DNA of 64,000 nt from Sphingomonadales bacterium (GCA_022844405.1 JALHLV010000018.1:1-64000), one strand, 5' to 3'; shown: positions 1 through 11,869, counted from the stretch's first letter. Translations and numbers: made by a program. The notes: generated by a model not told the origin, from the sequence alone.

Positions 1-125
1 GATCTCGTCCAGGCATCGGAATAGCCGCAGCCAACGGCGCCAAAGCCCCACGACTGATCCCAAATTCGACAAAGCACCAGCCCAACCCCTCGTTTCGCAG
101 AGGAATCCCTTGTGGGAGAGGGTTA

Positions 126-154
126 GGGTGAGGGGTACTCTTTTGGCCTCACCC
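126..154 (-). terminator. hairpin over the carA stop codon
   Basis: An 8-bp perfect inverted repeat (GGGTGAGG at 126-133, CCTCACCC at 147-154) spans the carA stop codon. It sits where a transcription terminator for carA would be expected, but there is no clear T-run, so termination is an inference. The rest of 1-148 shows no gene that I can recognise. Confidence 0.4.
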
Positions 155-1324
155 ACGCTTGGTCACCATGTCCATGAACTGGGTGAACAGGTAGTGGCTG
201 TCCTGGGGGCCGGGCGATGCCTCGGGGTGGTGCTGCACCGAGAACACCGGCTTGCCCTTGAAGGCGAGGCCGCAGACGGTGCCGTCGAACAGCGAGACGT
301 GGGTGACCTCGACGCTGTCGGGCAGGCTGCCGGCGTCGACGGTGAAGCCGTGGTTCATGGAGGTGATCTCGACCTTGCCGGTGCGCAGGTCCTTCACCGG
401 GTGGTTGGCGCCGCGGTGGCCCTGATGCATCTTCAGCGTCTTGCCGCCGGCGGCCAGCGCCAGCATCTGGTGGCCGAGACAGATGCCGAATACCGGCAGG
501 CCGCTGTCGACAAGGTCGCGGATCACCGGCACCGCGTATGCGCCGGTTGCCGCCGGGTCGCCGGGGCCGTTCGACAGGAACACGCCGTCGGGCCGGTGGG
601 ACATGATCTCCTCGGTCGTGGCGGTGGCGGGCACGACGGTCACCCGCGCGCCTTCCGTGGCCAGCGAGCGGGCGATGTTGTTCTTGAGGCCGTAGTCGAC
701 GGCGACGATGTGGGCGACGGGATTGTCCTGCCGTCCATAGCCGGTATCCAGCAACCAGCGGGTCTGGGTCCAGCCATAGGTCTGGGTACAGCTCACATCC
801 TTGGCCAGATCCATGCCTTCGAGCCCGGGCCAGGCCTTCGCCTGCTCGTACAGCGCGGGGAGGTCGAAATTGCCGTCGGGCGCGTGGCAGATCACGCCGT
901 TGGGCGGGCCGCCGAGGCGGATGCGGCGGGTCAGGCGCCGCGTGTCCACGCCGGTGATGGCGATCAGCTTGTGGCTTTCCAGCCAGTCGTTCAGGTGACT
1001 GACGGCGCGGAAGTTGGACGGCTCGGTAATCCGCTCGCGCAGCACCAGCCCACGCGCGGCGGCGTTCTTGGCCTCGACGTCGTCGAAATTGGCGCCGACA
1101 TTGCCGATATGCGGGAAGGTGAAGGTGATGATCTGCGCGGCGTAGGAGGGATCGGTCAGAATTTCCTGGTAGCCGGTCATGGCGGTGTTGAAACAGACCT
1201 CGCCGACCGCATGTCCCGACGCCCCCGCGCCATAGCCCCAGTAGACGGTGCCATCGTGCAGCACCAGAGCGCCGGTGATCCCGCGATGGGGCGGCGCGTC
1301 CGGCAAGGTGACGTTCTCGGGCAT
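149..1324 (-). CDS. carA: carbamoyl-phosphate synthase small subunit (glutamine amidotransferase)
   Basis: The 391-residue protein hydrolyses glutamine and passes ammonia to CarB to make carbamoyl phosphate for pyrimidines and arginine, in the cytoplasm. Residues about 15-150 form the CPSase small-chain domain (motif NTAMTGYQEILTDPSY). Residues about 205-391 form a class I glutamine amidotransferase domain with the triad Cys282 (GICLGHQ), His366 and Glu368 (HHPEA). The length is normal for CarA. The ATG is preceded by a GGAGA ribosome site. It is divergent from yqeY-dnaG-rpoD, a familiar alphaproteobacterial arrangement. carB is not in the window. Confidence 0.97.
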   Translation of the reverse strand: MPENVTLPDAPPHRGITGALVLHDGTVYWGYGAGASGHAVGEVCFNTAMTGYQEILTDPSYAAQIITFTFPHIGNVGANFDDVEAKNAAARGLVLRERITEPSNFRAVSHLNDWLESHKLIAITGVDTRRLTRRIRLGGPPNGVICHAPDGNFDLPALYEQAKAWPGLEGMDLAKDVSCTQTYGWTQTRWLLDTGYGRQDNPVAHIVAVDYGLKNNIARSLATEGARVTVVPATATTEEIMSHRPDGVFLSNGPGDPAATGAYAVPVIRDLVDSGLPVFGICLGHQMLALAAGGKTLKMHQGHRGANHPVKDLRTGKVEITSMNHGFTVDAGSLPDSVEVTHVSLFDGTVCGLAFKGKPVFSVQHHPEASPGPQDSHYLFTQFMDMVTKRG

Positions 1325-1573
1325 TCAGGTCTCCGGCTGGGCCTGCGCGAGCGGCAACGTGGCGGCAGCGCGCAAATTTGCGGGAACATAAGCGCTGCCA
1401 GCAGGCGGGTCAAGCGAAACGCTGGAGAGAAAATATCAGCATTTTCAATATCTTAGTTTCTCAGGCCTGGTTTGCCATCCGGACTCGCTTGTTATAGAGT
1501 CCGTTCACGGCGTCAACCTGCGGAGGTTTGGGGACGACTCCCCGGCGGCGCCAGCCGGCTAACGAGGTGCGAC

Positions 1574-2029
1574 ATGCTGCGCGAACAGCTCACGGAGGCG
1601 CTCAAGGACGCTATGCGCGGCCAGGAAAAGCGGCGGACCACGACGCTGCGGCTGATCCTGGCGGCCATCAAGGACCGCGATATCGCCGGCCGCGAGAACG
1701 GCAGCCGCGACCTGGTGGGCGACGACGACATCCTGCCATTGCTGCAGAAAATGGTGCGCCAGCGCCGCGAGTCGATCGAGACGTTCGAGAAGGGCGGCCG
1801 CATGGATCTGGCCGACCAGGAGCGCGAGGAGATCGTCATCATCGAGAGCTTCCTGCCCAGGCAGATGGGCGACGCCGAGATCGCTGCCGCCGTCGATGCC
1901 GTCGCCGCCGAGATGGGCGCGGCCGGACTCAAGGACATGGGCCGGGTGATGACCGCGCTACGCGAGCGCTATCCCGGCACCATGGATTTCGGCAAGGCGT
2001 CGGCCGTCGCCAAGGCCAGACTCTCCTAG
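1574..2029 (+). CDS. GatB/YqeY domain protein
   Basis: This 151-residue protein matches the YqeY family throughout (MLREQLTEALKDAMRG at the start, MGRVMTAL near the end). The domain is also found at the C-terminus of GatB, a subunit of the amidotransferase that corrects Glu-tRNA(Gln). The stand-alone protein has no firmly known role. I chose the ATG at 1574 because family alignment begins there; upstream in-frame residues are low in family similarity. It lies 71 bp before dnaG and is probably co-transcribed with dnaG and rpoD. Confidence 0.9.
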   Translation: MLREQLTEALKDAMRGQEKRRTTTLRLILAAIKDRDIAGRENGSRDLVGDDDILPLLQKMVRQRRESIETFEKGGRMDLADQEREEIVIIESFLPRQMGDAEIAAAVDAVAAEMGAAGLKDMGRVMTALRERYPGTMDFGKASAVAKARLS

Positions 2030-2100
2030 GCCCACCTTTCCTGGCATCCTTCCGTCCGATCCGCTTTCCAGCGTTGCGGCGGGCAAGATAAAGTGGCGGC

Positions 2101-3972
2101 ATGCGGTTCACCCCGGAGTTCCTCGACGAGCTGCGCCTCAGGGTCCGGCTGACCGACGTCGTCGGCCGCAAGGTGAAGCTCGTGCGCAAGGGGCGTGAAT
2201 CCGGCGGCCTGTGCCCGTTCCACAACGAGAAGACCCCCTCCTTCACCGTCAACGACGACAAGGGCTTCTATCACTGCTTCGGCTGCGGGGCGCACGGCAC
2301 CGTGATCGACTTCGTGATGCATACAGAGGGGCTCGCTTTCCCCGAGGCCGTCGAGCGGCTGGTCGGCGAGGCCGGCATGACCCTGCCTGCCTTTTCGGAC
2401 GGCGACCGCGCCCAGGACGACCGGCGCAAGGGCCAGCACGAGGTGATGGAGATCGCGACCGCCTGGTATCAGGCGCAGCTTGCCGCGACCATCGGACGCA
2501 ACGCCCGCGACTATATCGACAAGCGCGGCCTGACGGCCGAGACCGTCAGGACCTTCCGGCTGGGCTTCGCGCCGGAGGCCCGGACAGCGTTCAAGGACGC
2601 CATGCTCGCCCGCAAGATCGACGAGCAGACGCTGGTCGACACCGGCATGCTGATCAAGCCGGAGGACGGCGGCGCGACCTATGACCGGTTCCGCGACCGG
2701 GTGATGTTCCCGATCACCGATCCGCAGGGGCGCGTCGTCGGCTTCGGCGGCCGGGCGCTGGGCGACGCGCCAGCCAAGTACCTGAACTCGCCGGAGACGA
2801 GCCTGTTTCACAAGGGACGGCTGCTCTACAACCACGCCGGAGCGCGCGCCGCGGCTCGCGCGGCCGAGCGGGTGGTCGTCGCCGAAGGCTACATGGACGT
2901 GATCGCCATGGCCCAGGCCGGGCTGAAGGAAGGCGTGGCGCCGCTGGGCACGGCCGTCACCGAGGACCAGCTCGCCCTGTTGTGGCGCATGGCCCCGGAA
3001 CCCGTCTTCTGCTTCGACGGCGACGCCGCCGGCCTCAGGGCGGCGGAACGGGCGCTGCTCCGGGCGCTGCCGCTGCTGAAGGCGGGGCAGTCGCTGCGCT
3101 TTGCCACCCTGCCCAAGGGCGAGGACCCGGACACGCTGATCAGGAATCAGGGCGCCGGCGCCCTGCGCGACGTGCTGGAGAGGGCCAGGCCGCTGATCGA
3201 CGTGCTGTGGGAGGTGGAACTGGCGCGCCAGCCGGCCGACACGCCGGAGCGCCGGGCGGGCTTCAAGGCCAGGCTGCGGGAGCGGCTTTCCGAGATCGCC
3301 GATCCGGACGTGCGCGGGTTTTACCGCGCTGAGTTCGACGCCCGCACCCAGGACATGTGGGCGCCGAGGCGCGACGAACGGCAGGGACGGCAGTCGTTCC
3401 GTGGCAAGGGCAGGGGACGGTTCGACGCGCCGGTGCCGGTCAGCCGCGAACTGCTGGCCACGCCGCTGGCGCGCGGCGCGGGGTTCACCAACCACCGGCG
3501 TGAGCAGCTGATTCTGCTGACCGTGCTCAACCATCCGGGCCTGATCGAGGCCCATCACGAAGAGCTGATGGCGGTCGATCTGGACAGCGACGAGCTTGAC
3601 AAGTTGCGTGCCGCGATCATACGAATTGCCGCAAGCTGCCATCAGTCTGATGACAAACTTGAAAGTTCAACCATCCGGAACCACCTGTACGGGGAAGGTT
3701 TCGGCTTGGCCGTGCAACGTTTGGAGGGGGACAAGGGGTTGGTGGGCGATCTGTTCGCTAAGCCCGACGCGACGACCGACTCCGCCGAACAGGGCCTGCG
3801 CTCGCTGCTGCAGGCCAGTCAGTTGCAGCTCTTGCAGCACGAGCTGGAAGCGGCGGAGGTTGACTCGATGTCCGACGATAGCGACGAAGCAGAAAGGGCG
3901 ACTCACCGGGCGCGCGATATTCGCGCGCAGATCGAGGCGCTGGTCGAGAGTTTGTCGGGAATGGACCGCTAG
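2101..3972 (+). CDS. dnaG: DNA primase
   Basis: The 623-residue primase synthesises RNA primers at the replication fork. Residues 38-65 hold the CHC2 zinc finger (CPFH, then CFGC). The TOPRIM catalytic core follows, with the EGYMDV motif near residue 262 and the metal-binding FDGDAAG motif near residue 305. The C-terminal part after about residue 430 is the DnaB-binding region and is more variable. It sits between yqeY and rpoD in the classic macromolecular-synthesis order. Confidence 0.97.
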   Translation: MRFTPEFLDELRLRVRLTDVVGRKVKLVRKGRESGGLCPFHNEKTPSFTVNDDKGFYHCFGCGAHGTVIDFVMHTEGLAFPEAVERLVGEAGMTLPAFSDGDRAQDDRRKGQHEVMEIATAWYQAQLAATIGRNARDYIDKRGLTAETVRTFRLGFAPEARTAFKDAMLARKIDEQTLVDTGMLIKPEDGGATYDRFRDRVMFPITDPQGRVVGFGGRALGDAPAKYLNSPETSLFHKGRLLYNHAGARAAARAAERVVVAEGYMDVIAMAQAGLKEGVAPLGTAVTEDQLALLWRMAPEPVFCFDGDAAGLRAAERALLRALPLLKAGQSLRFATLPKGEDPDTLIRNQGAGALRDVLERARPLIDVLWEVELARQPADTPERRAGFKARLRERLSEIADPDVRGFYRAEFDARTQDMWAPRRDERQGRQSFRGKGRGRFDAPVPVSRELLATPLARGAGFTNHRREQLILLTVLNHPGLIEAHHEELMAVDLDSDELDKLRAAIIRIAASCHQSDDKLESSTIRNHLYGEGFGLAVQRLEGDKGLVGDLFAKPDATTDSAEQGLRSLLQASQLQLLQHELEAAEVDSMSDDSDEAERATHRARDIRAQIEALVESLSGMDR

Positions 3973-4131
3973 GAGCGGCGGCCGCCGGGAGTAACCCCGG
4001 TGGCGAAGAACAACGAGGAAACAGTCAGGCGCCGCAGGCGTTCTGACAGATCAGATCGAGACACGCATTTCAGGCAGGCGCTACCGGACGGATATCCGGG
4101 CCGCGCCGGCCTTACAGGAGCAGAGACGTTC

Positions 4132-6126
<1,995 letters not shown>

Positions 6127-6141
6127 TTTCCCTTACGCGCC

Positions 6142-7605
6142 CTACACCCGCCAGAAATTCGGCGTGAACAGCACGAACACCGTGAACAGCTCCAGTCGCC
6201 CGAGCAGCATGCCGGCGCACATGATCAGCTTGGCGGCGTCGGTGAAGCCGGCATAGTTCCCCACCGGACCGCCGATGGTGCCGAGGCCCGGACCCACGTT
6301 CGACACCGCCGCCGCGCCGCTGGAAAGCGCGGTCATGAAATCGACGCCGGTCAGCGCCAGGCCCACGGCGACCATGAACATGGTGACGAAGAACAGGAAC
6401 ATGAACGCGATCACCGAGGTCAACGTCTCTTCGCTGACCGGGGTATTGTTCAGCTTCAGGCTCATCACGCCATGCGGGTTGACCATGCGGAACAGGATGC
6501 GGCGGATTGCCTGGAACAGCACCTGGTAGCGGAAGATCTTGACCGATCCGGTGGTCGAACCGGTGCAGCCGCCGACGAAATACAGCGCGAAGAACACCAT
6601 GGTCGCGCCGCCGCCCCATTGCAGGTAGTCGGTGGAGACGAAGCCGGTGGTGGTGATCGTCGAGATCACGTTGAAGGTGCCGTAGCGCAGCGCATCGCCC
6701 AGCGAGAAATGGCCCTGGAAGTAGAGCCAGGCGCCCATCACCAGCGAAACCGCGGCGCAGAAGGCAAGAAACCAGCGGATCTGGTCGTCGAACAGGCCCG
6801 GGATTGACTTCAACGTCATCCTCCGGCTGCTGAGCGCCACATAGACAGTAAACGGCAAGGAGCCCGCCAGCATGAAGACGACGGCCACCATTTCCAGGTA
6901 CACGCTGTCGAAGACGGCGATCGAGGCGTCATAGTTGGCGAAGCCGCCGGTCGCCACGGTCGACAGCGCGTGGCAGACGGCGTCCAGCAGGGTCATGCCG
7001 CCCATCAGGTAAGCGAGCGTGCACAGGCTCGCCAGCACCGCGAATACGCCGGTGATCGCCAGCGCGAGCTGGCCGGTGCTGGGGAGAAGCTTCTTGTCCT
7101 TCTCCGAGGACTCGGTGCGGAAAAGCTGCATGCCGCCGACCCTGAGCATGGGCAGGAGCGCGAGCGCCACGACGATGATGCCGACGCCGCCCATGGCGTG
7201 CAGCAGCGCCCGCCACAGCAGGAGCCCCGCCGGCATGTGGTCCAGGCCGGCGATCACGGTGGCGCCCGTGGTCGTCAGGCCGGACATGGTCTCGAACAGC
7301 GCATCGGCCGGGCTTAGCCGCGAGTGGCCGAACATCAGCGGCAGCGACGCGAAGACGCTGACCACGATCCAGGTCAGCACGGTCAGCAGGAAAGTCTGCC
7401 GCAGCGTGAACTCCGCCCGGGAATGCCCGCGATTGCCCAGCCACAGCAACGCGCCGGCGAAGGCCGTGATCACCGAAGCGCCGACGAAGCCGAGATTTTC
7501 GCGGTGGCCGTAGGCCAGGTCGACCGTGACCGGAATCAGCATGGTCGCCGCCAGGATGCAAAGCAGCATGCCGATGACCTGGAGGATGGGGCGAAAATCG
7601 ATCAC
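6142..7605 (-). CDS. TrkH-family potassium uptake transporter, membrane subunit
   Basis: This approximately 487-residue polytopic inner-membrane protein is the ion-translocating subunit of a Trk/Ktr-type K+ uptake system. It shows many hydrophobic segments and the repeated pore-loop selectivity-like stretches of the family (for example FETMSGLTTTGATV and GGCTGSTTGSVK). The GTG start at 7605 is preferred because AAGGAA lies about 9 nt upstream and the translation then begins as family members do (IDFRPILQVIG). A longer ATG frame reaches 7641 but adds a poorly supported basic N-terminus. TrkA, the regulatory NAD-binding partner, is not nearby. Confidence 0.9.
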   Translation of the reverse strand: MIDFRPILQVIGMLLCILAATMLIPVTVDLAYGHRENLGFVGASVITAFAGALLWLGNRGHSRAEFTLRQTFLLTVLTWIVVSVFASLPLMFGHSRLSPADALFETMSGLTTTGATVIAGLDHMPAGLLLWRALLHAMGGVGIIVVALALLPMLRVGGMQLFRTESSEKDKKLLPSTGQLALAITGVFAVLASLCTLAYLMGGMTLLDAVCHALSTVATGGFANYDASIAVFDSVYLEMVAVVFMLAGSLPFTVYVALSSRRMTLKSIPGLFDDQIRWFLAFCAAVSLVMGAWLYFQGHFSLGDALRYGTFNVISTITTTGFVSTDYLQWGGGATMVFFALYFVGGCTGSTTGSVKIFRYQVLFQAIRRILFRMVNPHGVMSLKLNNTPVSEETLTSVIAFMFLFFVTMFMVAVGLALTGVDFMTALSSGAAAVSNVGPGLGTIGGPVGNYAGFTDAAKLIMCAGMLLGRLELFTVFVLFTPNFWRV

Positions 7606-7661
7606 GCCTTGTTCCTTACGCCGCCTTGGTCGCGGCATCAACCCACCACCAGAAACAGAGC

Positions 7662-7681
7662 GGCCCCGCCAGGGCGGGGCC
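7662..7681 (-). terminator. intrinsic terminator of the luciferase-like gene
   Basis: GGCCCCGC (7662-7669) and GCGGGGCC (7674-7681) form an 8-bp G+C stem with a 4-nt loop. On the minus strand the hairpin follows the stop of the luciferase-like gene and is followed by a moderately T-rich stretch, as expected for an intrinsic terminator. Confidence 0.6.
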
Positions 7682-7707
7682 GGTTGATGGTGCGATGCCC
7701 ACGCGCC

Positions 7708-8781
7708 TCACTCGGCGGCGATGTGCTCCTTGCTGCCCGCGATGTCGGCCATCAGATGGATGGCCTCGGTCTGCCGGGCGCCGATGGAGAGGCCGGTGCA
7801 TCCCGAATCCGCCCAGGCCGCCCAGTTCTGGCGGATGCGCTTCTCGGGGCCGATCAGATTCTGCTCGTCCACATACTCGTCGGGCACCGCGGCGGCGGCC
7901 TCTTCCTTGCGGCCGGCCAGGAACAGCTCCTGGATGCGGTTGGCGGCGTCGCCATAGCCGAACTTCTCCATCCGGTCCTTGTGGAAGTTCTTGTCCTTGT
8001 GTCCCATGCCGCCGGCATAGAGCGCGATGGTCGGCTTCATCACCGCAAGGCCCGCCTTGACGTCGTCGGTGATGTGCACGCCGATGCCGGCCTGGATTTC
8101 GAAATTGTGGAAACCCTTGCCGTTGCCGGCCTTGGCGAAGCCTTCCTTGAGCCAGTCGCCGTAGAGCTCCATGCCGCGCGGGGTCCACCCCAGTGGCAGC
8201 CAGCCGTCGGCGAGCTGGGCGGTCAGCTTCACCATGGTCTCGGTGCCCGAGCCGGTCCAGATCGGGATGTTCGGATTGGTGTGCAGGATGGACTTCAGCG
8301 GCTTGCCGATGCCCATGGCGCCGGGGCGGTCGGCGGGCAGCGGCAGCGGCAGTTGCTGGCCGTCATGGCTCACCGGCTCCTCGCGCGCGAACACCTTGCG
8401 CATGATGGTGATGTAATCTTTCATCCAGTGGTACGGCTTGCCCCAGGGCTGGCCGTACCAGCCCTCGACGATCTGCGGGCCCGACATGCCGATGCCGGCG
8501 ATGACACGGTTGCCGCCGGCCAGCGCGTCGATGGTGGCGGCCTGCATCGCCGCCATGGTCGGCGAGCGCCCGGCCATCTGCATGATGGCGGTGCCCAGGC
8601 GGATGCGCTTGGTATGGGCGGCGATAAAGGCCAGCGGCGTCGTCGCGTCCGAGCCATACGCCTCGGCGGTCCACACCGAGTCATAGCCCAGCTCCTCGGC
8701 CAGCTTGATCTTGTCCAGGGGCAGATTCATCTGCGGACCCGAATAGCCGATCATCAGCCCCAGCTTGATCTTCTTCATCAT
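7708..8781 (-). CDS. LLM-class flavin-dependent oxidoreductase (luciferase-like)
   Basis: This 357-residue protein has the bacterial luciferase-like TIM-barrel fold, with an N-terminal strand KIKLGLMIGYSGPQ, an early VWTAEAYGSDA motif and a RIRLGTAIMQMAGRSP motif typical of LLM-class enzymes. Members use reduced FMN or F420 for monooxygenation or hydride transfer; the closest-looking relatives are annotated as F420-dependent-like, but cofactor and substrate cannot be read from sequence. I chose the first of two adjacent ATG codons, which has GGGAGAG just upstream. The in-frame extension to 8982 has no ribosome site and looks non-homologous. Confidence 0.85.
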   Translation of the reverse strand: MMKKIKLGLMIGYSGPQMNLPLDKIKLAEELGYDSVWTAEAYGSDATTPLAFIAAHTKRIRLGTAIMQMAGRSPTMAAMQAATIDALAGGNRVIAGIGMSGPQIVEGWYGQPWGKPYHWMKDYITIMRKVFAREEPVSHDGQQLPLPLPADRPGAMGIGKPLKSILHTNPNIPIWTGSGTETMVKLTAQLADGWLPLGWTPRGMELYGDWLKEGFAKAGNGKGFHNFEIQAGIGVHITDDVKAGLAVMKPTIALYAGGMGHKDKNFHKDRMEKFGYGDAANRIQELFLAGRKEEAAAAVPDEYVDEQNLIGPEKRIRQNWAAWADSGCTGLSIGARQTEAIHLMADIAGSKEHIAAE

Positions 8782-9228
8782 CGCTCTCCCTTGGTTCCGC
8801 TGAGGCAACCACGCCTCGATCCTTCCGATGGGGCACGCTAGCGCCTCGGGAGCGAGCGCGCAACTGGCGTTACCGACGAGTAAAGTCATCGGTGACCGCA
8901 TGTGTGCCGGCAAGTCGAGATTGTTCGGAAATGCACTCATTGCCGGAAGTTTCGCCAGTCGGCCAGGTACTGTTCGGATCACAAGCCACCGATAGAAAAT
9001 ATTTCCATAATGTTTATTCTCCGGGCGATCGGACTCGCTGTCATTGCGGTCCGATACAGTCGATCAATTCAGCAGAACAATACCTGACATGTTCATCCAA
9101 GGTTGTGGGGGGCAATCTTAGCTGTTAATTTGACAGCTGTTTAACGTAGATGCCGGGCAATGAGGTGATCGGGCCTATCCAGATCGCAGGATTTCTCCGG
9201 ACCGAAAACAAGTTCTCAAGGGGGAGCC
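8782..9228. other. 447-bp intergenic region between divergent genes
   Basis: This gap separates the minus-strand luciferase-like gene from the plus-strand TonB receptor and should hold both promoters. It is less G+C-rich than the neighbours. I see no convincing gene in it. The only clear structure is the inverted repeat at 9120-9138. Confidence 0.6.
9120..9138. promoter_or_regulatory. inverted repeat upstream of a TonB receptor gene
   Basis: AGCTGT (9120-9125) and ACAGCT (9133-9138) form a perfect inverted repeat with a 7-nt spacer, about 90 bp before the TonB receptor start. A TTGACA hexamer overlaps it (9130-9135), but I find no good -10 at standard spacing. It could be an operator; this is an inference. 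Confidence 0.3.
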
Positions 9229-11709
9229 ATGAACTGTGAAGCGCGCATGAAAACGCCAGGCGGTAGGCTTGGCAAAGACTCGTCCAAGGTGATGCTCGCC
9301 GGCATTGCCGCCGTATTGCTGGTTGGGGCATGGATCAGCCCAAGCCTTGCCACGGTGGAAACGGTCACCGTCCAGGCCCGTGCGACGGAAGAGGAAATCC
9401 GCGATATTCCCGTCGCGATTACCGCGGTCTCTTCCGAGACCATGGACAAGTACGGCCTGAGGAATATCGAAGACGTTGCCGCGTTCACCCCGTCGCTCGA
9501 GATTCAGCGAATATCGAGCGGCTCGGGCTCCAACATCAGCATCCGCGGCATCTCCTCGAGCGCGGGCACGATCGGCATCGAATCGTCGGTGGCCATCATC
9601 CTCGACGGTGTCTACTTCCCGCAGAACCGGGTGATCAACGAGGGCCTGTTCGATACCAAATCGGTCGCCATCCTGAAAGGCCCCCAGGCTCTGTACTTCG
9701 GCAAGAACGCCACGGCGGGCGTTATCTCCATTCAGTCCGCCGACCCCGGCGACGAACTCGAGATCATCGGCAAGGTCGGTTACGAGATCGAGGCCTCGCA
9801 GTTGAGCGGCGAAGCCGTGCTGTCGACACCGATCAACGACAAGTGGGGCATCAGGCTCGCCGTCGCCGGAACGAAGATGTGGCAGGGCTACATCGAGAAC
9901 ACGGCCGGTGACACCATCTACAACACATTCGATGTCGCGAACGGGTTCGCGGTCACGCCGCAGGCCAACCCGGCGCCCGCCAGCCGGTGGTCGCCGCGGG
10001 AAGAATCGATGTTCGCCCGGATGACCATCAAGGGTGACCCCAGCGACGTGTTTTCGTTTCGCCTGAAGGCGTCCTTCGCCGACGTAAAGCTGAACAACGC
10101 CAATCTGACGGAGCTTTACGACTGCGCCGCGCTGAACGGTGTTCCGCATGTCACCACGGGCGCCGCGCCCAACCAGGTTCCCGTTCCGGTGGCGGGCGTG
10201 GAATGCGACACCGACAGACGCTCGGGCCAGAATCCGATCCCGCCGGCGGTCGCGGCCACCACGCCCGATCTGAACCGTTTCGGCGGCCAGCTCGGCGAAG
10301 AGTACAAGTCATACGTCGTAACCAGCGAGCTGGGGTTCGATTTCGACGTCGTCAACATCCAGGCGATCCTGAACTGGCACCAGCAACGGGTCGGCTGGGT
10401 GATCGACGCCGATGGCGGCGGTCAGACGGCCGTGTTCGCCAGCGAGTTCAGCGTGTTCAACAACTACTCCGCCGAAATCCGGGCCGCCTCCAAGTTCGAT
10501 AGCCCGATCAACGGCGTGCTCGGCTTCTACTACCAGCGGACCGACCGCGATTTCCGGCAGGAGGTCATCTTCGCCGGCGCCGAGAACTCGGCCGCCGATC
10601 CCATGGACCGGTTCATCGCCTATGACAAGGTCTCCGCGACAGATGGCGAAACCGTCTCGTTCTACGGCGAAGCGATCTGGGACATCACGGACCAGCTCCA
10701 GCTCACGGCAGGCGCGCGCTACATCTGGGAGAACAAGGACTCGTTCTTCGTGCAACCCTACGTGAATCCGGCGTTCTCGGGCCTGTTCGTCCAGGGACGC
10801 GTGCTCGCCGACGACAGTTCGCACGAGGATCTGATCCCGGAGGCGACGCTGCGCTGGCAGCCGAACGACGCGCTCACCCTGTTCGTCGCCTACAAGCAGG
10901 GCTTCAAGTCCGGCGGCTTCGACAACGGATCCATCGACAGCACGCTGAACGCGGATCCGATCGCGGATATCACCTATGAGCCCGAACATGTCGAAGGCGT
11001 CGAAGGCGGCGTCAAGGCAATATTGGCGGGCGGCAACGTCAACCTGGAACTCGATGTCTATCACTACAAGTACAGCGACCTGCAGCTGAACTTCTTCAAC
11101 GCCACCACGTTCGCCTATCGGACGATCAATGCCGGTGGCGCGGTGACCTCGGGCGTGGAATTGCAGGGTACGTGGGTTCCCGAGGGTGTCGAGGGCCTGA
11201 CCCTCATGGCCGCAATCGCCTACAACGATGCTCACTACACCCAGTTCACCGCACCGTGCTATGCGGGTCAGTCGCCGGCGCAAGGTTGCCCCGTGCAGCC
11301 GGCCGCCCTGAAGGACCAGGATCTTTCCGGTGTCACCAGAAACCTGGCGCCGAAATGGGCGGGTAACATCGGCTTCGACTACACGGTGCCGGTCGGAAAT
11401 GGGCTGGAGTTGGGGTTCTCGGGCAATGTGAAGTACAAGTCCAAGTATCTGCTCAGCGCCTTCATTCCCGATGCGGTCCAGAAGGGGTACGCCCAGTTCG
11501 ACGCGGGTATCCGCATCGGCGGCGGGGACGGCATGTGGCAACTCGCGCTCATCGGCAAGAACCTCACCAACAAGTACGTGCTGGTGGGATCCACCGACAA
11601 CCCCAGCACCGGCGGCAACACCGGTACCGCGAACGCCTTCCAGGCCGACCGCTACGGCACGCCGCTCAACCCGCGCACGATCGAGTTCGAGCTGACGCTG
11701 CGCTACTAG
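9229..11709 (+). CDS. TonB-dependent outer-membrane receptor
   Basis: The 826-residue protein is an outer-membrane active transporter energised by TonB. A signal peptide ends near residue 41 (ISPSLA), followed by a TonB box-like ETVTVQA. The plug domain follows (DIPVAITAVSSETMD, then VAIILDGVY and ILKGPQALYFGKNATAG). The beta-barrel fills the remainder and ends with an aromatic residue (LTLRY), as outer-membrane proteins do. GGGGGAG precedes the ATG. The substrate is unknown. The sub-type resembles receptors common in sphingomonads and other oligotrophic alphaproteobacteria. Confidence 0.93.
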   Translation: MNCEARMKTPGGRLGKDSSKVMLAGIAAVLLVGAWISPSLATVETVTVQARATEEEIRDIPVAITAVSSETMDKYGLRNIEDVAAFTPSLEIQRISSGSGSNISIRGISSSAGTIGIESSVAIILDGVYFPQNRVINEGLFDTKSVAILKGPQALYFGKNATAGVISIQSADPGDELEIIGKVGYEIEASQLSGEAVLSTPINDKWGIRLAVAGTKMWQGYIENTAGDTIYNTFDVANGFAVTPQANPAPASRWSPREESMFARMTIKGDPSDVFSFRLKASFADVKLNNANLTELYDCAALNGVPHVTTGAAPNQVPVPVAGVECDTDRRSGQNPIPPAVAATTPDLNRFGGQLGEEYKSYVVTSELGFDFDVVNIQAILNWHQQRVGWVIDADGGGQTAVFASEFSVFNNYSAEIRAASKFDSPINGVLGFYYQRTDRDFRQEVIFAGAENSAADPMDRFIAYDKVSATDGETVSFYGEAIWDITDQLQLTAGARYIWENKDSFFVQPYVNPAFSGLFVQGRVLADDSSHEDLIPEATLRWQPNDALTLFVAYKQGFKSGGFDNGSIDSTLNADPIADITYEPEHVEGVEGGVKAILAGGNVNLELDVYHYKYSDLQLNFFNATTFAYRTINAGGAVTSGVELQGTWVPEGVEGLTLMAAIAYNDAHYTQFTAPCYAGQSPAQGCPVQPAALKDQDLSGVTRNLAPKWAGNIGFDYTVPVGNGLELGFSGNVKYKSKYLLSAFIPDAVQKGYAQFDAGIRIGGGDGMWQLALIGKNLTNKYVLVGSTDNPSTGGNTGTANAFQADRYGTPLNPRTIEFELTLRY

Positions 11710-11737
11710 ACGACGCTCGACAGGCGGATCGAAACGG

Positions 11738-11770
11738 GAGGCCGCGCGGACCTGCGGTTCGCGCGGCCTC
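11738..11770 (+). terminator. hairpin after the TonB receptor gene
   Basis: An 11-bp perfect stem (GAGGCCGCGCG at 11738-11748, CGCGCGGCCTC at 11760-11770) with an 11-nt loop follows the stop codon by 28 bp. There is no T-run, so it may act as a pause or RNA-stability element rather than a full terminator. Confidence 0.5.
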
Positions 11771-11869
11771 ATCGACTCCAGCCTCCATGCCGGTGGCCAG
11801 GATTCACCGCTTCAGGGGCTATGGCATTGGCCGCGATAGTGCTATCAGAAGCCCGTCCTCAAGCTTCGG

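Noticed and set aside
2026-3642. 538-codon minus-strand frame opposite dnaG
   Set aside because: It is composed of low-complexity Arg/Gly/Leu sequence and lies over an unambiguous primase gene.
9130-9135. Promoter with TTGACA upstream of the first TonB receptor
   Set aside because: No -10-like hexamer is found at 15-19 bp, so it is not called as a promoter.
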